Shown: positions 15,795-24,573, numbered from the stretch's first letter. The stretch is DNA of 42,899 nucleotides from an uncultured Clostridia bacterium (GCA_947625905.1 CANQQJ010000030.1:1-42899), one strand, 5' to 3'. Notes: generated by a model from the letters alone, not told the origin. Program-made: numbers and translations.

Positions 15795-17060
15795 CTATTT
15801 TTTCTCGGTTCTGAGATATTCCTCGTATTCGCGGCGCTTTTCGGTGATATATGTCGCCGTTATGTTGCGCGGCAGCACCCGTTTCACAAACTCGCTGTTT
15901 TCGGCAAAGCGCACGGCCTCCTCGAGGTTCCGCGGCAGGCGCACGAGCCCCTCGATGCCTTCCTTGTAAGTAACATTAACGGGATCGGCGAGCCGCATCT
16001 CGTTTTTGATGCCGTCGATGCCCGCGTAGATCATCAGCGCGATAACCAGATACGGATTCGAGCAGCCGTCGGGCGAGCGCAGCTCGAGACGGCTCTCTCC
16101 CACCGTGTTTGTGGGGATGCGCATAAGCTGCTGGCGGTTCTGGTGAGACCATGTCACAAACTTCGGCGCCTCGAACTGACCCAGCCTGCTGTACGAATTC
16201 ACGGTCGGGCACAGGAACAGACTTATTTCATTAATATGCGCCAAAATTCCCGCTATGAAGCGGCGGCCCGTTTCGCAGCCTATGTCAATAAGGCTCTTTC
16301 CGGTCTTGTTTTCATATAAAGACAGGTGTACATGCATTCCGTTTCCGCTCTTGTCGGGAATGGGGCGCGGCATAAACGAGGCGTACAGTCCGTTCATGTC
16401 GGCTATCGTCCGAACCAGATTTTTAAATGTCATCACATGGTCGGCCGCCTCGACGGGCGCGCCGTGGTTATAAACGATCTGGTGCTGGCCGGGACCGCCC
16501 GCGTGCTTTGAGCTTCTGGGCTGTATACCCATTTCCTCAAGCGTCAGGCAGATCTCGCGGCGGATATTCTCGCCCCTGTCCGAGGGCGCCACGTCATAAT
16601 ACGTCCCGTTGTCGTGGGGAGTATCGGTCATCTCGCCGTGCTCGTCAAGATTGAAAAGGTAGAATTTGCACTCGGTGCCTATCTCGCAGTACAGACCGTT
16701 CTCTCCGAGATCGTCTATCGACTTTTTGAGTATGTTGCGGGAATCTCCCTCAAACATCTTGCCGTCGGGATAGCATATGTCACAGAATATTCTGAGAACT
16801 CTGGCATGCTGGGGCCTCCACGGCAGTATCTCGGCCGTGGTCGGGTCGGGGCGCAGCATCAGGTCGCTCTCGCCCACGTTCATAAATCCGTTGATCTCCG
16901 AGGCGTCAAAGGTCACGCCGTACTCCAGCGCCCTCGGCAGCTCAGAGGCGAAGATCGAGATATTCTTCATATTTCCGAATATGTCAAAAAACACCAGACG
17001 TATAAACTTAACGTCGTTATCCTCGATATACTCCATTATGTCATCCAAAGAAAACAGCAT
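15795..17060 (-). CDS. glnA: Glutamine synthetase type I
   Basis: This roughly 421-residue GSI-type enzyme joins ammonia to glutamate using ATP. Recognisable parts are the N-terminal beta-grasp region (VKFIRLVFFDIFGNMKNISI), the metal/glutamate region YCEIGTECKFYLF, the HAGGPGQHQIVYNHGAPVEA block, NGMHVHLSLYENKTGKSL, and the substrate Arg loop SRLELRSPDGCSNPYLVIAL. It is shorter than enterobacterial GlnA (about 470). The second Met (17060) is preferred as start because AAAGGG lies 8 nt before it. The first ATG at 17066 has this site too close. It is co-transcribed with the ANTAR regulator, and with the glutamate synthase genes of this window it completes a GS/GOGAT pair. Confidence 0.93.
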   Translation of the reverse strand: MLFSLDDIMEYIEDNDVKFIRLVFFDIFGNMKNISIFASELPRALEYGVTFDASEINGFMNVGESDLMLRPDPTTAEILPWRPQHARVLRIFCDICYPDGKMFEGDSRNILKKSIDDLGENGLYCEIGTECKFYLFNLDEHGEMTDTPHDNGTYYDVAPSDRGENIRREICLTLEEMGIQPRSSKHAGGPGQHQIVYNHGAPVEAADHVMTFKNLVRTIADMNGLYASFMPRPIPDKSGNGMHVHLSLYENKTGKSLIDIGCETGRRFIAGILAHINEISLFLCPTVNSYSRLGQFEAPKFVTWSHQNRQQLMRIPTNTVGESRLELRSPDGCSNPYLVIALMIYAGIDGIKNEMRLADPVNVTYKEGIEGLVRLPRNLEEAVRFAENSEFVKRVLPRNITATYITEKRREYEEYLRTEKK

Positions 17061-17110
17061 ACACATTTCCCTTTCCGTATTAAATTTTCGCGAATCACAA
17101 ACCGCACAAG

Positions 17111-17186
17111 CGCGGGAACATCTTAACGCTTTAAGATGAATTATATCCGCGTATTCGCTATTCGCTGATCACTAATCCCTATGTTA
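17111..17186 (+). repeat. Interspersed repeat family 1 copy upstream of glnA
   Basis: CGCGGGAAC, an inner ATCTTAACGCTTTAAGAT hairpin, then CCGCGTATTCGCTATTCGCT and a CTGATCACTAATCCCTATGTTA tail. It occupies the leader/promoter region of glnA. No consensus promoter could be assigned between it and the gene. Confidence 0.7.
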
Positions 17187-17264
17187 GCACAAAACTCAAA
17201 ATATGTCAATTAAAAAGCCGGGGCCCGACACAAGCCGACAACTGTGAAAAACCGACAAAAATTT

Positions 17265-17287
17265 AAAAGGACGGCCGCAGCCGTCCC
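17265..17287 (-). terminator. Rho-independent terminator of mecA
   Basis: GGACGGC (17269-17275), CGCA loop, GCCGTCC (17280-17286), followed on the minus strand by TTTTAAATTTTTGT. Confidence 0.75.
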
Positions 17288-17302
17288 TTAAAAATAAGCC
17301 GT

Positions 17303-17929
17303 TTACGAAAAATACTCAACCAGCACGTTGACCGCGTCATGCCCTATCATGATCTCGCCCAGCTCGTTGAGCCTGCCGTGGGATATCAGCGTGCGGTTCT
17401 GCTTGTCTGAAAACTCGAGCATTATTTTTTCAACGCTCATCATTATTCTTATGTCGTCGGGCGCCAGCAGCATATAATAACAGCCGTCGCACTTATACAA
17501 AACGCTGTCGCCCGAAAAATCTCTATGTATAGCTTCGGCCGCGCGGCACACGTTGTCGAAATCGCCGAAGCGGAATATGCGGCAGCTTTTTATTTTGCTT
17601 TCCGCGGTCTCGGGATAGAGACAGCGTTTTTTGATCCTTCCTCTGTAGGAGCAGTTGGCTACCGCGGCGTTTAAGTCCTTGTCGCTGAAAATCCTGGTTA
17701 TCAGCATCCCGAATCCGTCGGTATGTCCGGGGATTGCCTCAACAAACAGCTTGGCGCCGTCGATGCTGAACCTAACCTCCTCCTGCGCAAGGCGTATGGC
17801 GGTTCTGAACATCTCCCTTACCTCGGGCGAATCGGACGCCATGTTGCCGGCGCTTATGTTCCACTCCCGCGCCTCGTCGGTGTCGATCAGAACCTTTATT
17901 TTATTTTCGTTAATTTTTTCGATTCTCAT
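17303..17929 (-). CDS. mecA: MecA/NegA-family adaptor protein
   Basis: This 208-residue protein has the MecA layout. The N-terminal substrate-recognition part has MRIEKINENKIKVLIDTDEA, then REMFRTAIRLAQEEVRF and KLFVEAIPGHTDGFGMLITR. The C-terminal Clp-binding-type domain follows a linker (KSCRIFRFGDFDNVCRAAEA, CDGCYYMLLAPDD, LISHGRLNELGEIMIGHDAV). MecA proteins deliver substrates to ClpC/ClpP and regulate competence and stress proteins in Firmicutes. Monocistronic: its own promoter and terminator flank it. CAGGAG lies before the ATG. Confidence 0.88.
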   Translation of the reverse strand: MRIEKINENKIKVLIDTDEAREWNISAGNMASDSPEVREMFRTAIRLAQEEVRFSIDGAKLFVEAIPGHTDGFGMLITRIFSDKDLNAAVANCSYRGRIKKRCLYPETAESKIKSCRIFRFGDFDNVCRAAEAIHRDFSGDSVLYKCDGCYYMLLAPDDIRIMMSVEKIMLEFSDKQNRTLISHGRLNELGEIMIGHDAVNVLVEYFS

Positions 17930-18013
17930 ATTTTTTCTCCTGATTTTTCGAAAACCGCGTCAATATAAAAGCTTATCAATAATTATAATCAAAAATATGC
18001 GTTCACAATTTTA

Positions 18014-18041
18014 ATTATACCTAAATAAAATATAATTTCAA
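18014..18041 (-). promoter_or_regulatory. Probable promoter of mecA
   Basis: Minus-strand TTGAAA (18036-18041), a 16-nt spacer, TATAAT (18014-18019), in an AT-rich stretch upstream of mecA. Confidence 0.65.
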
Positions 18042-18166
18042 TGCAAAAAATATGGAAACAAGAAATTGTTAATTCTCTGTAAACCGCCCGAAAAAACTTG
18101 TAACATAACAGAAACGTTTGTAACAATAATCAATTAAAATTGTTATAAAAAGAACACAAAAATGTG

Positions 18167-18195
18167 TTGTAATTTCACGCTTTATATGATATAAT
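18167..18195 (+). promoter_or_regulatory. Promoter of the 6S-like RNA
   Basis: TTGTAA (18167-18172), a 17-nt spacer, TATAAT (18190-18195). The predicted start of transcription is at about 18203-18210, just ahead of the closing stem of the RNA. Confidence 0.7.
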
Positions 18196-18210
18196 ATGAA
18201 CATAAAATAA

Positions 18211-18399
18211 TTCCCTGCGTTGTGCGTAATTATGACATTAATGTAAAACCAACAAAATTATTAAGGGATTTTAATCTTCGGGGGCGGCGCACATGCCTCA
18301 CACCCTTCGGGGTCGTCCAGTGGACTTGTAATGTTTCCGAGAAAATCCCACCTGGTTTCCAGGTTTTTACTTTAGTCATTCTACGGCAATCGCGGGGTT
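18211..18399 (+). ncRNA. ssrS: Probable 6S RNA
   Basis: A roughly 185-nt untranslated segment whose ends pair: CCCTGCG (18213-18219) with CGCGGGG (18391-18397), with adjacent TTG / GGCAAT in the manner of 6S RNA termini (CCYUGYRUUG ... GCAAUCGCGGG). The interior forms further helices, for example CCACCTGG and CCAGGTTTTT. It has its own promoter, high local G+C within AT-rich flanks, and no good ribosome binding site. 6S RNA binds sigma-A RNA polymerase. Identification is by size, end motifs and context; I could not run a covariance model. Confidence 0.72.
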
Positions 18400-18460
18400 T
18401 ATTTATGTCGGCAAATAATTTGTTAAAATCGCTGTATTTTTACAAATTTATTTAAAACCC

Positions 18461-18489
18461 TTGACAAATTTACAATTTTGATATATAAA
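18461..18489 (+). promoter_or_regulatory. Promoter of rsmD-coaD
   Basis: TTGACA (18461-18466), a 17-nt spacer, TATAAA (18484-18489). Confidence 0.75.
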
Positions 18490-18540
18490 TATAAGGTGAA
18501 TGTAATTATTTTGAAAAATTCTTTCGTTTGGAGGCTTGTT

Positions 18541-19128
18541 TTGCGAATAATATCGGGCAAAAGACGAGGATACAAATTAAAGGCCCCCGACGGGCTCGAT
18601 ACCCGTCCCACAACCGACAGGGTGAAGGAATCGGTCTTTAATATCATTCAGTCTCATCTGCCATGCGGCTTTGTGCTTGACATGTTCGCAGGCAGCGGAG
18701 CGATGGGGATCGAGGCTTTGAGCCGCGGGGCGGAAGGCGCCGTGTTCATTGAGCAAAACCCGTCGTCATTCAAAATCGTTGAGTCTAATCTCATCGGCTC
18801 GGGTCTTATGGACGGAGCCGCGCTGTTTAAGGCCGACGCGTATCCGCTTATCAGCCGCCTCGCAAACGGAACTGTGACCGCCGTGACGGCCGGCGGCGCC
18901 CGATTTGACAAAAATCGCGGCTTTGACATAATATTCCTTGACCCGCCTTACAACAAGGGGCACGCCTTGAAAGCGCTCGGCGAGATCGGCAGACTCGATC
19001 TGCTTGGCGAAAGCGGCGTGATCGTTGCCGAGACCGAGGTCGGAGGAGAGGAAATTTCGCGGTGCGGCTTCGATGTCATAAGAGAGGCGCGGTACGGCAA
19101 GACTATAATAACGGTCATGCAGAGGTGA
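18541..19128 (+). CDS. rsmD: 16S rRNA (guanine(966)-N(2))-methyltransferase RsmD
   Basis: This protein of about 195 residues methylates G966 of 16S rRNA. It starts [17 protein letters not shown], and then shows [17 protein letters not shown], the SAM-binding motif [20 protein letters not shown] and the catalytic motif [14 protein letters not shown] at 18541 is chosen because GGAGG (18530-18534) lies 6 nt upstream and the product then begins like other RsmD proteins. The open frame extends upstream to 18478 without a better site. The coaD start follows 4 nt after its stop, the usual rsmD-coaD pair in Firmicutes. Confidence 0.92.
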   Translation: MRIISGKRRGYKLKAPDGLDTRPTTDRVKESVFNIIQSHLPCGFVLDMFAGSGAMGIEALSRGAEGAVFIEQNPSSFKIVESNLIGSGLMDGAALFKADAYPLISRLANGTVTAVTAGGARFDKNRGFDIIFLDPPYNKGHALKALGEIGRLDLLGESGVIVAETEVGGEEISRCGFDVIREARYGKTIITVMQR

Positions 19129-19132
19129 AGCC

Positions 19133-19621
19133 ATGAAAACTGCTGTGTATCCGGGCAGCTTTGACCCATGCACCAACGGACATCTTGACGTCATAAAGCG
19201 CGCGTCCCGCCAGTTTGACAAGCTGGTCGTGGCGGTACTTATAAACAGCTCAAAACAGCCGTCTTTTTCGGTCGAGGAGCGCGTGGATATGCTCAAGCGG
19301 GTGACAAAAGACATAGACAACGTTGAGATCTGTTCGTTTTCCGGGCTGCTCGCGGATTTTATGAAAAATATTAACTCAAGTATAATTATTAAGGGAATTA
19401 GAGCGGTATCTGATTTCGAGTACGAATTCCAGATGGCATTGACCAACCGTACGCTGAACCCGGAGCTCGAGACTTTGTTTTTGCACACAAGTCAGGACTA
19501 CATGTTTCTAAGCTCCAGCATCGTTAAGGAGATCGCGAAGTACGGCGGATGTCTTGACGGGCTCGTTCCGGACGATTTAATCCCTATTATTAAAAGTCGT
19601 TTTGAAAACGCGGACGCATGA
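19133..19621 (+). CDS. coaD: Pantetheine-phosphate adenylyltransferase
   Basis: This 162-residue nucleotidyltransferase catalyses the penultimate step of coenzyme A synthesis. The N-terminal [20 protein letters not shown] contains the TxGH-like signature (here TNGH). [20 protein letters not shown] and the ISSxxVRE-like motif [14 protein letters not shown] are present. The length is typical. It is translated from an ATG 4 nt after rsmD with an AGAGGTGA site overlapping the rsmD end. Confidence 0.95.
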   Translation: MKTAVYPGSFDPCTNGHLDVIKRASRQFDKLVVAVLINSSKQPSFSVEERVDMLKRVTKDIDNVEICSFSGLLADFMKNINSSIIIKGIRAVSDFEYEFQMALTNRTLNPELETLFLHTSQDYMFLSSSIVKEIAKYGGCLDGLVPDDLIPIIKSRFENADA

Positions 19622-19654
19622 TTCGGCTTTATATTTTTAAGGAGGTATTTGCAA

Positions 19655-20179
19655 ATGGATGCATTAGAACTGTTGGATGAACTGGAGGATATAATTGACA
19701 AAGGCGCGTCGGTGCCGTTTTCGGGCCGCTGTATTCTCGATAAGGACGAATTGCTTGATGTGCTTCAGGAGATAAAGCTGAAGCTGCCCGAGGACCTCAA
19801 GCAGGCCAAGTGGATAAAAGAAGAGCGCCAGAGGATCCTTCAGGAGGCGCAGACCGAGTCCGACAATCTTATCAAGAGCGCCGAGGACAAGATCATCGCC
19901 ATGGTGAACGAGAACGAGATCACGAAAAAGGCGATCGTTCAGGGCAACCAGATCATCGAGAACGCGCGCAGCAGCGCTCAGCAGATCTCGGATTCATCGT
20001 ACAACTACGCCGACAGTCTGCTTGAGACAGTCGAAAAGGTTGTTATGTCGTCAATGAAGGACCTGGAGCAGTGCGTAAACATAGTTCGCAGCAACAGAAG
20101 CGAGATGCGCAGCAACGGAAACGTTGTTCCCGCGGCCGCCGCGGGAGTACCCGCCGACAACGCGCAGCCCATTGAGTAA
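19655..20179 (+). CDS. Coiled-coil protein downstream of coaD, function unknown
   Basis: This 174-residue, largely helical and charged protein begins MDALELLDELEDIIDKGASV and contains a short PFSGRCILDKDELLDVLQEI motif. A long coiled-coil-like stretch (about 50-140, with EERQRILQEAQTESDNLIKS) is followed by an Asn/Arg/Ala-rich tail. Homologues placed after coaD are common in Clostridia, sometimes described as F-ATPase subunit b-like or ATPase, without demonstrated function. No transmembrane segment is seen. The ATG at 19655 has GGAGG 9 nt upstream. Confidence 0.8.
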   Translation: MDALELLDELEDIIDKGASVPFSGRCILDKDELLDVLQEIKLKLPEDLKQAKWIKEERQRILQEAQTESDNLIKSAEDKIIAMVNENEITKKAIVQGNQIIENARSSAQQISDSSYNYADSLLETVEKVVMSSMKDLEQCVNIVRSNRSEMRSNGNVVPAAAAGVPADNAQPIE

Positions 20180-20187
20180 GACAAAAC

Positions 20188-20220
20188 CAAGCCTTCGGGA
20201 AACCCCCGAAGGCTTTTTCT
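20188..20220 (+). terminator. Rho-independent terminator after the rsmD-coaD operon
   Basis: AGCCTTCGGG (20190-20199) pairs with CCCGAAGGCT (20205-20214), followed by TTTTCTTTTT. Confidence 0.9.
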
Positions 20221-20254
20221 TTTTAAATTATCTTACAAAATTTATTATTTTGGC

Positions 20255-20283
20255 TTGAAATATGTAACTTTATATGTTAAAAT
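20255..20283 (+). promoter_or_regulatory. Promoter of pheS
   Basis: TTGAAA (20255-20260), a 17-nt spacer, TAAAAT (20278-20283). The leader to the pheS ATG is only about 37 nt, which leaves no room for a T-box. Confidence 0.7.
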
Positions 20284-20326
20284 ATTTAGATGACAATTTG
20301 TGAAAACACTATTGGGAGGTTATATA

Positions 20327-21352
20327 ATGAAAGACCGGTTAAACAGTATAAAGCTGAGCGCCGAAAGCGAGCTCCAAAATGCGGCGGACTTAAACGCCCT
20401 TGAGGCGCTCAGGGTCAAATATCTCGGCAAGAAAGGCGAGCTCACCGCCGTTATGAAGGGCATGGGCAAGCTCTCCAAAGAGGAGCGCCCTGTGATAGGA
20501 CAACTGGCGAACAAGGTGCGCTCGGGCATCGAGAGCGCTCTTGAGGAAAAGAAAAAAGCGCTGACCGAGCTGGCGAAGGAAATGAAGCTCAAGGCCGAGA
20601 CCATAGACGTGGCGCTGCCCGGCAGAAAGCCCGAGACGGGCGCCAAGCACCCGCTCACCACGGTGCTCGACGATCTGCAGGACATTTTTATCGGCATGGG
20701 ATTCTCGATCGTCGAGGGCCCCGAGGTCGAGCTTGACTACTACAACTTTGAGGCGCTGAACCTGCCGCCCGACCACCCCGCGAGAGACACGCAGGACACG
20801 TTCTATATCAGCGACAACGTGCTGCTCAGGACGCAGACCTCTCCGGTGCAGGTGCGCGTTATGGAAAAGCAGAAGCCTCCCATACGCATAATCTCGCCCG
20901 GCAGAGTTTACAGAAGCGACACGGTAGACGCCACCCACTCGCCTGTGTTCCATCAGGTCGAAGGCCTCGTTATCGACAAGGGCATAACGATGGCCGACCT
21001 TAAGGGCACACTCGAGGTATTCGCCAAAAAGCTGTACGGCGACGACACGAGGCTCCGTTTCCGCCCCCACCACTTCCCGTTCACCGAGCCCAGCGCCGAG
21101 GTCGATATCTCGTGCTTCAACTGCAAGGGCAAAGGCTGCAATATCTGCAAAGGCGAGGGCTGGATCGAGATACTTGGCTGCGGAATGGTCCACCCCAAGG
21201 TGCTGCGCAACTGCGGCATCGACCCGGAGGTATACTCCGGCTTCGCGTTCGGAATGGGACTTGAGCGCGTGACGATGTTCCGCTACGGAATAAAGGACCT
21301 GCGCCTGTTCTACGAAAACGATCTTCAGTTCTTAAAGCAGTTTAAGATATAA
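20327..21352 (+). CDS. pheS: Phenylalanyl-tRNA synthetase alpha subunit
   Basis: This 341-residue catalytic subunit has an N-terminal coiled coil (about 1-85). The class II core contains [93 protein letters not shown] and [19 protein letters not shown] Cys-rich insert [17 protein letters not shown] near residue 265 suggests a metal site, as in many clostridial PheS. The ATG at 20327 follows GGGAGG. An in-frame upstream ATG at 20300 lacks a site. It pairs with pheT, but a kinase gene intervenes. Confidence 0.96.
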   Translation: MKDRLNSIKLSAESELQNAADLNALEALRVKYLGKKGELTAVMKGMGKLSKEERPVIGQLANKVRSGIESALEEKKKALTELAKEMKLKAETIDVALPGRKPETGAKHPLTTVLDDLQDIFIGMGFSIVEGPEVELDYYNFEALNLPPDHPARDTQDTFYISDNVLLRTQTSPVQVRVMEKQKPPIRIISPGRVYRSDTVDATHSPVFHQVEGLVIDKGITMADLKGTLEVFAKKLYGDDTRLRFRPHHFPFTEPSAEVDISCFNCKGKGCNICKGEGWIEILGCGMVHPKVLRNCGIDPEVYSGFAFGMGLERVTMFRYGIKDLRLFYENDLQFLKQFKI

Positions 21353-21374
21353 AATATTTATTCGGAATGATTAT

Positions 21375-21884
21375 ATGAAGCGAGTAATGATATTCGGATT
21401 TTCGGGCGCGGGCAAATCAACGCTGGCGCGGCGGACAGCCGAAAAAATCGGGACCGAGCCCATCCATCTGGACGCGCTGCACTGGCTGCCCGGCTGGGTC
21501 GAAAGCGGCAGAGAGCATAAACGGAACGCCCTGCGCCCTGTTCTCGAAAGGGAAAAATGGGTCATAGACGGCAACTATATGAAAGTGCTGTTTGACGAGC
21601 GGCTTAACATGGCGGACACGGTCGTGTTTCTGGACTTTAACCGATTCATCTGCCTGTTTCGGGTGATAAAGCGATATATTAACTACCGCGGAAGATCCCG
21701 TCCCGACATGGGCGCGGGCTGCCCCGAAAAGATCGATCTTGAATTTCTGCGCTGGGTGCTGCTCGACGGGCGGAAAAACCGCGAAAAATACCGCGCCGCG
21801 ATCCGCGAAGCGGCCGCTTCGGGCAAGCGGACCGAAACACTTAAAAACCCTCGCGAGGTCAAGGATTTTCTGAATAATCTTTAA
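21375..21884 (+). CDS. P-loop kinase-like protein (adenylate kinase / topology modulation family)
   Basis: This 169-residue nucleotide-binding protein starts KRVMIFGFSGAGKSTLARRT (Walker A GFSGAGKST). IHLDALHWLPGW, KWVIDGNYMKVLFDERLNMA and VVFLDFNRFICLFRVIKRYI follow, all characteristic of the group annotated as topology modulation protein or adenylate kinase-like. The substrate is not known. It lies 22 nt after pheS and 33 nt before pheT on the same strand, and so interrupts the usually adjacent pheS-pheT pair. It is probably co-transcribed with them. Confidence 0.85.
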   Translation: MKRVMIFGFSGAGKSTLARRTAEKIGTEPIHLDALHWLPGWVESGREHKRNALRPVLEREKWVIDGNYMKVLFDERLNMADTVVFLDFNRFICLFRVIKRYINYRGRSRPDMGAGCPEKIDLEFLRWVLLDGRKNREKYRAAIREAAASGKRTETLKNPREVKDFLNNL

Positions 21885-21917
21885 AAACAAGACATATAAC
21901 AGTAGGAGGAATATATA

Positions 21918-24263
21918 ATGAACTTACCACTTTCATGGCTCAAGGACTACATGAACACCGACGGCATATCCGAAAAGGAATACGCCGACCGGCTCACCAT
22001 GAGCGGCTCGATAGTTGAGGGGATAAAAAACCTCGGAGCCGAGTTCAAAAACGTGGTCGTGGGCAGGATCACCAAGATAGAAAAACATCCCGACGCGGAC
22101 AAACTGGTCGTTTGCCAAGTCGACGTGGGAGACGAGGAAATACAGATAGTCACCGGAGCGCCCAACGTGTTCGAGGGCGCGGTCGTGCCGGTCGCCAAAC
22201 ACAAGAGCACCCTTCCCGGCGGCGTTAAGATCACCAAGGGCAAGCTCCGAGGCGTTATGAGCTTCGGCATGATGTGCTCCACCGACGAGCTGGGCATCTC
22301 CAAGGAGCGCGCCACCGGCATACTTATCCTGCCCGACGACACTCCGATAGGCGAGGACATCACCCACACCCTGGGTCTTGATGAGAGCGTGGCGGAATTT
22401 GAGATAACATCCAACCGCCCCGACTGCATGAGCATAATCGGTCTCGCCCGCGAGACGGCCGCGACTTTCGCCAGAGATTTTAAAATTCCCGAGATAAAGG
22501 CCACGGGCAATGACGAGGACGTAAGCGACTACGCCGCCGTTGAGATCGCGGACAGCAGCCTCTGCTCCAGATTCACAGCCAGAGCGGTCAAAAACGTCAA
22601 GATCGGCCCCTCGCCCAAATGGATGCAGAACCGACTGACCGCAGCGGGCCTCCGCGCGATCAACAACGTGGTCGACATCACCAACTATATCATGCTGGAA
22701 TACGGCCAGCCGATGCACGCCTATGACCTTGACCATGTCGAGGGCAGAAAGATAATCGTGCGCGACGCCGGAAACGGCGAGATGCTTGAAACGCTGGACG
22801 ACAAGCCCAGAGAGCTGAGATCGGGCATGATCGCCATATCCGACGAGAAGCGAGCCATCGGCGTTGCGGGCGTTATGGGCGGAGCCAATTCCGAAGTCAC
22901 CGACGACACCACGACCGTGCTGTTTGAGAGCGCCTGCTTCAATCCGGTGCTGGTCCGCCGCGGCGCGAAAGCGCTGGGCATGAGGACCGACGCGTCCGCC
23001 CTGTTTGAAAAGGGACTGGACAGCGAGAACTGTCTGCCCGCGATCAACCGCGCCTGCGAGCTGCTTCAGGACATGGGCGGCGGCGAAGTCGTCGGCGGCG
23101 TGATCGACGTGTATCCCGTGAAAAAGCAAAACACCGTGCTCCCCTTTGAGCCCGAAAAAATAAACAAGTTCCTGGGAACAGACATTCCCGAGAGCGACAT
23201 GATCGAGTACCTCGGCCGCCTGGAGTTTGAGGTAAAGGACGGCAACGTTATCGTTCCCACCTTCCGCGGCGACATAGAGAGCATGGCGGACATAGCAGAG
23301 GAAGTAGCCAGACTGTACGGATATGACAACCTGCCCGTTACCATGATGCAGGGCAGAGTAGTCGTTGGCGGCAAGACGTTTAAGCAGAAGATAGTCGACA
23401 GCATAAAAACCACGCTGACGGGCTGCGGACTGTACGAGGCGATGACATACTCGTTCATCGACCCCAATGAGTTCAAGCAGACCCGCGTTCCCATGGACAA
23501 TGTCGTGAAAATCACCAACCCTCTGGGCGAGGAAAACAGCGTTATGAGGACCTCGATGCTCTCATCGATAATAAAGACGCTAAAGGTCAACTACAACCGC
23601 AGAGCTTCATCGGCCAAGATTTTCGAGCTGGGCATGACATACAACCCGATCGGCGAGACCCTGCCCGACGAGCGGCAGATCGTTGCGATCGGCATGTACG
23701 GCAAAACAGATTTCTTCGACCTCAAGGGCATAGTCCAGAATCTTTTGAGCCGTCTGGGTGTTTCGGACGTTGCCTTTGAAACCGAAAAAGAAAATTTATC
23801 GTACCACCCCGGCAGGTGCGCCAAGGTAACGGCGGGCGGCGATCTCGTCGGCTATATCGGTCAGATCCATCCCGCGGTGGCCGACAGCTTTAAAATAGAC
23901 ACCGAGATATATGCCGCGGAGCTCGACCTCAACACGATAATCGAGCACGCGTCGTTTGACAGAACATACAAGCCGCTGCCCAAGTTCCCGTCCTCAAGCC
24001 GCGACATAGCGCTGGTTGTCGAAAAAGACATAAGCGTCGGCGAGATCGAGAAAATTATAAACGGCGTTAGCAGCGATATTCTCGAAAATGTCAAGCTGTT
24101 CGATGTTTATGAGGGCGAGCAGGTCGGCGAAAACAAAAAAAGCGTGGCATACTCGCTGAATTTCCGCGCCGCCGACAGGACCCTGACCGACGACGAAGTA
24201 AGCGCCATGACCAAAAAGATACTCGCCGCACTCAAAGACGGCGTGAACGCCGAGCTGAGATAA
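21918..24263 (+). CDS. pheT: Phenylalanyl-tRNA synthetase beta subunit
   Basis: This 781-residue subunit has an N-terminal tRNA-binding (EMAP-like) domain (about 40-150: VVVGRITKIEKHPDADKLVV, QIVTGAPN). The B3/B4 editing domain follows (TSNRPDCMSIIGLARETAAT, NVVDITNYIMLEYGQPMHAY, and RGAKALGMRTDASALFEKGL). A B5 domain (about 395-470), a catalytic-like core (LTGCGLYEAMTYSFIDPNEF, NPLGEENSVMRTS) and a C-terminal anticodon-binding FDX domain (FPSSSRDIALVVEKDISVGE; SVAYSLNFRAADRTLTDDEV) complete it. Length and domain order are canonical. AGGAGG lies before the ATG. Confidence 0.97.
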   Translation: MNLPLSWLKDYMNTDGISEKEYADRLTMSGSIVEGIKNLGAEFKNVVVGRITKIEKHPDADKLVVCQVDVGDEEIQIVTGAPNVFEGAVVPVAKHKSTLPGGVKITKGKLRGVMSFGMMCSTDELGISKERATGILILPDDTPIGEDITHTLGLDESVAEFEITSNRPDCMSIIGLARETAATFARDFKIPEIKATGNDEDVSDYAAVEIADSSLCSRFTARAVKNVKIGPSPKWMQNRLTAAGLRAINNVVDITNYIMLEYGQPMHAYDLDHVEGRKIIVRDAGNGEMLETLDDKPRELRSGMIAISDEKRAIGVAGVMGGANSEVTDDTTTVLFESACFNPVLVRRGAKALGMRTDASALFEKGLDSENCLPAINRACELLQDMGGGEVVGGVIDVYPVKKQNTVLPFEPEKINKFLGTDIPESDMIEYLGRLEFEVKDGNVIVPTFRGDIESMADIAEEVARLYGYDNLPVTMMQGRVVVGGKTFKQKIVDSIKTTLTGCGLYEAMTYSFIDPNEFKQTRVPMDNVVKITNPLGEENSVMRTSMLSSIIKTLKVNYNRRASSAKIFELGMTYNPIGETLPDERQIVAIGMYGKTDFFDLKGIVQNLLSRLGVSDVAFETEKENLSYHPGRCAKVTAGGDLVGYIGQIHPAVADSFKIDTEIYAAELDLNTIIEHASFDRTYKPLPKFPSSSRDIALVVEKDISVGEIEKIINGVSSDILENVKLFDVYEGEQVGENKKSVAYSLNFRAADRTLTDDEVSAMTKKILAALKDGVNAELR

Positions 24264-24269
24264 AGCTAT

Positions 24270-24298
24270 CTAATCACTAATTGCTAATCACTACGTTA
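24270..24298 (+). repeat. Interspersed repeat family 1 tail between pheT and ireB
   Basis: CTAATCACTAATTGCTAATC followed by ACTACGTTAGG. Its end runs into the AGGAGG ribosome binding site of ireB (24298-24303), so the repeat sits directly against a functional translation signal. Confidence 0.75.
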
Positions 24299-24312
24299 GG
24301 AGGTGTTTATAA

Positions 24313-24561
24313 ATGGAAAATCAGGAAACCAAAAAATTCAATTTCGACATGGAAAGACCCGACCCGAAAAAGATAATCATGACGGTGTATGCGGCGCTGA
24401 ACGAAAAAGGCTACAACCCGATAAATCAAATCGTGGGATATATTCTGTCGGGCGATCCCTCCTATATCACTTCATACGACGGCGCCAGAAGCCTTATCCG
24501 CAAGCTGGAGCGCGATGAGATCCTCGACGAGCTGGTCTCGTTCTATGTGAACAACAATTAG
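24313..24561 (+). CDS. ireB: IreB family regulatory phosphoprotein (UPF0297/DUF965)
   Basis: This 82-residue protein matches IreB almost along its whole length: [60 protein letters not shown] and [11 protein letters not shown]. IreB of Enterococcus is a phosphorylation target of the PASTA kinase IreK and influences cephalosporin resistance. In many Firmicutes the gene neighbours the Holliday-junction resolvase gene ruvX, which is not present here. AGGAGG lies 9 nt upstream of the ATG. It is followed by its own terminator. Confidence 0.93.
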   Translation: MENQETKKFNFDMERPDPKKIIMTVYAALNEKGYNPINQIVGYILSGDPSYITSYDGARSLIRKLERDEILDELVSFYVNNN

Positions 24562-24573
24562 CTGAGCCTTCAA

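Noticed and set aside
18222-18455. 77-codon open frame upstream of rsmD
   Set aside because: It has no ribosome binding site and covers the segment with 6S RNA-like ends and its own promoter. The translated sequence has no family resemblance.
20284-20326. T-box leader before pheS
   Set aside because: Only about 37 nt separate the predicted transcription start from the start codon, and no T-box sequence or terminator is present.
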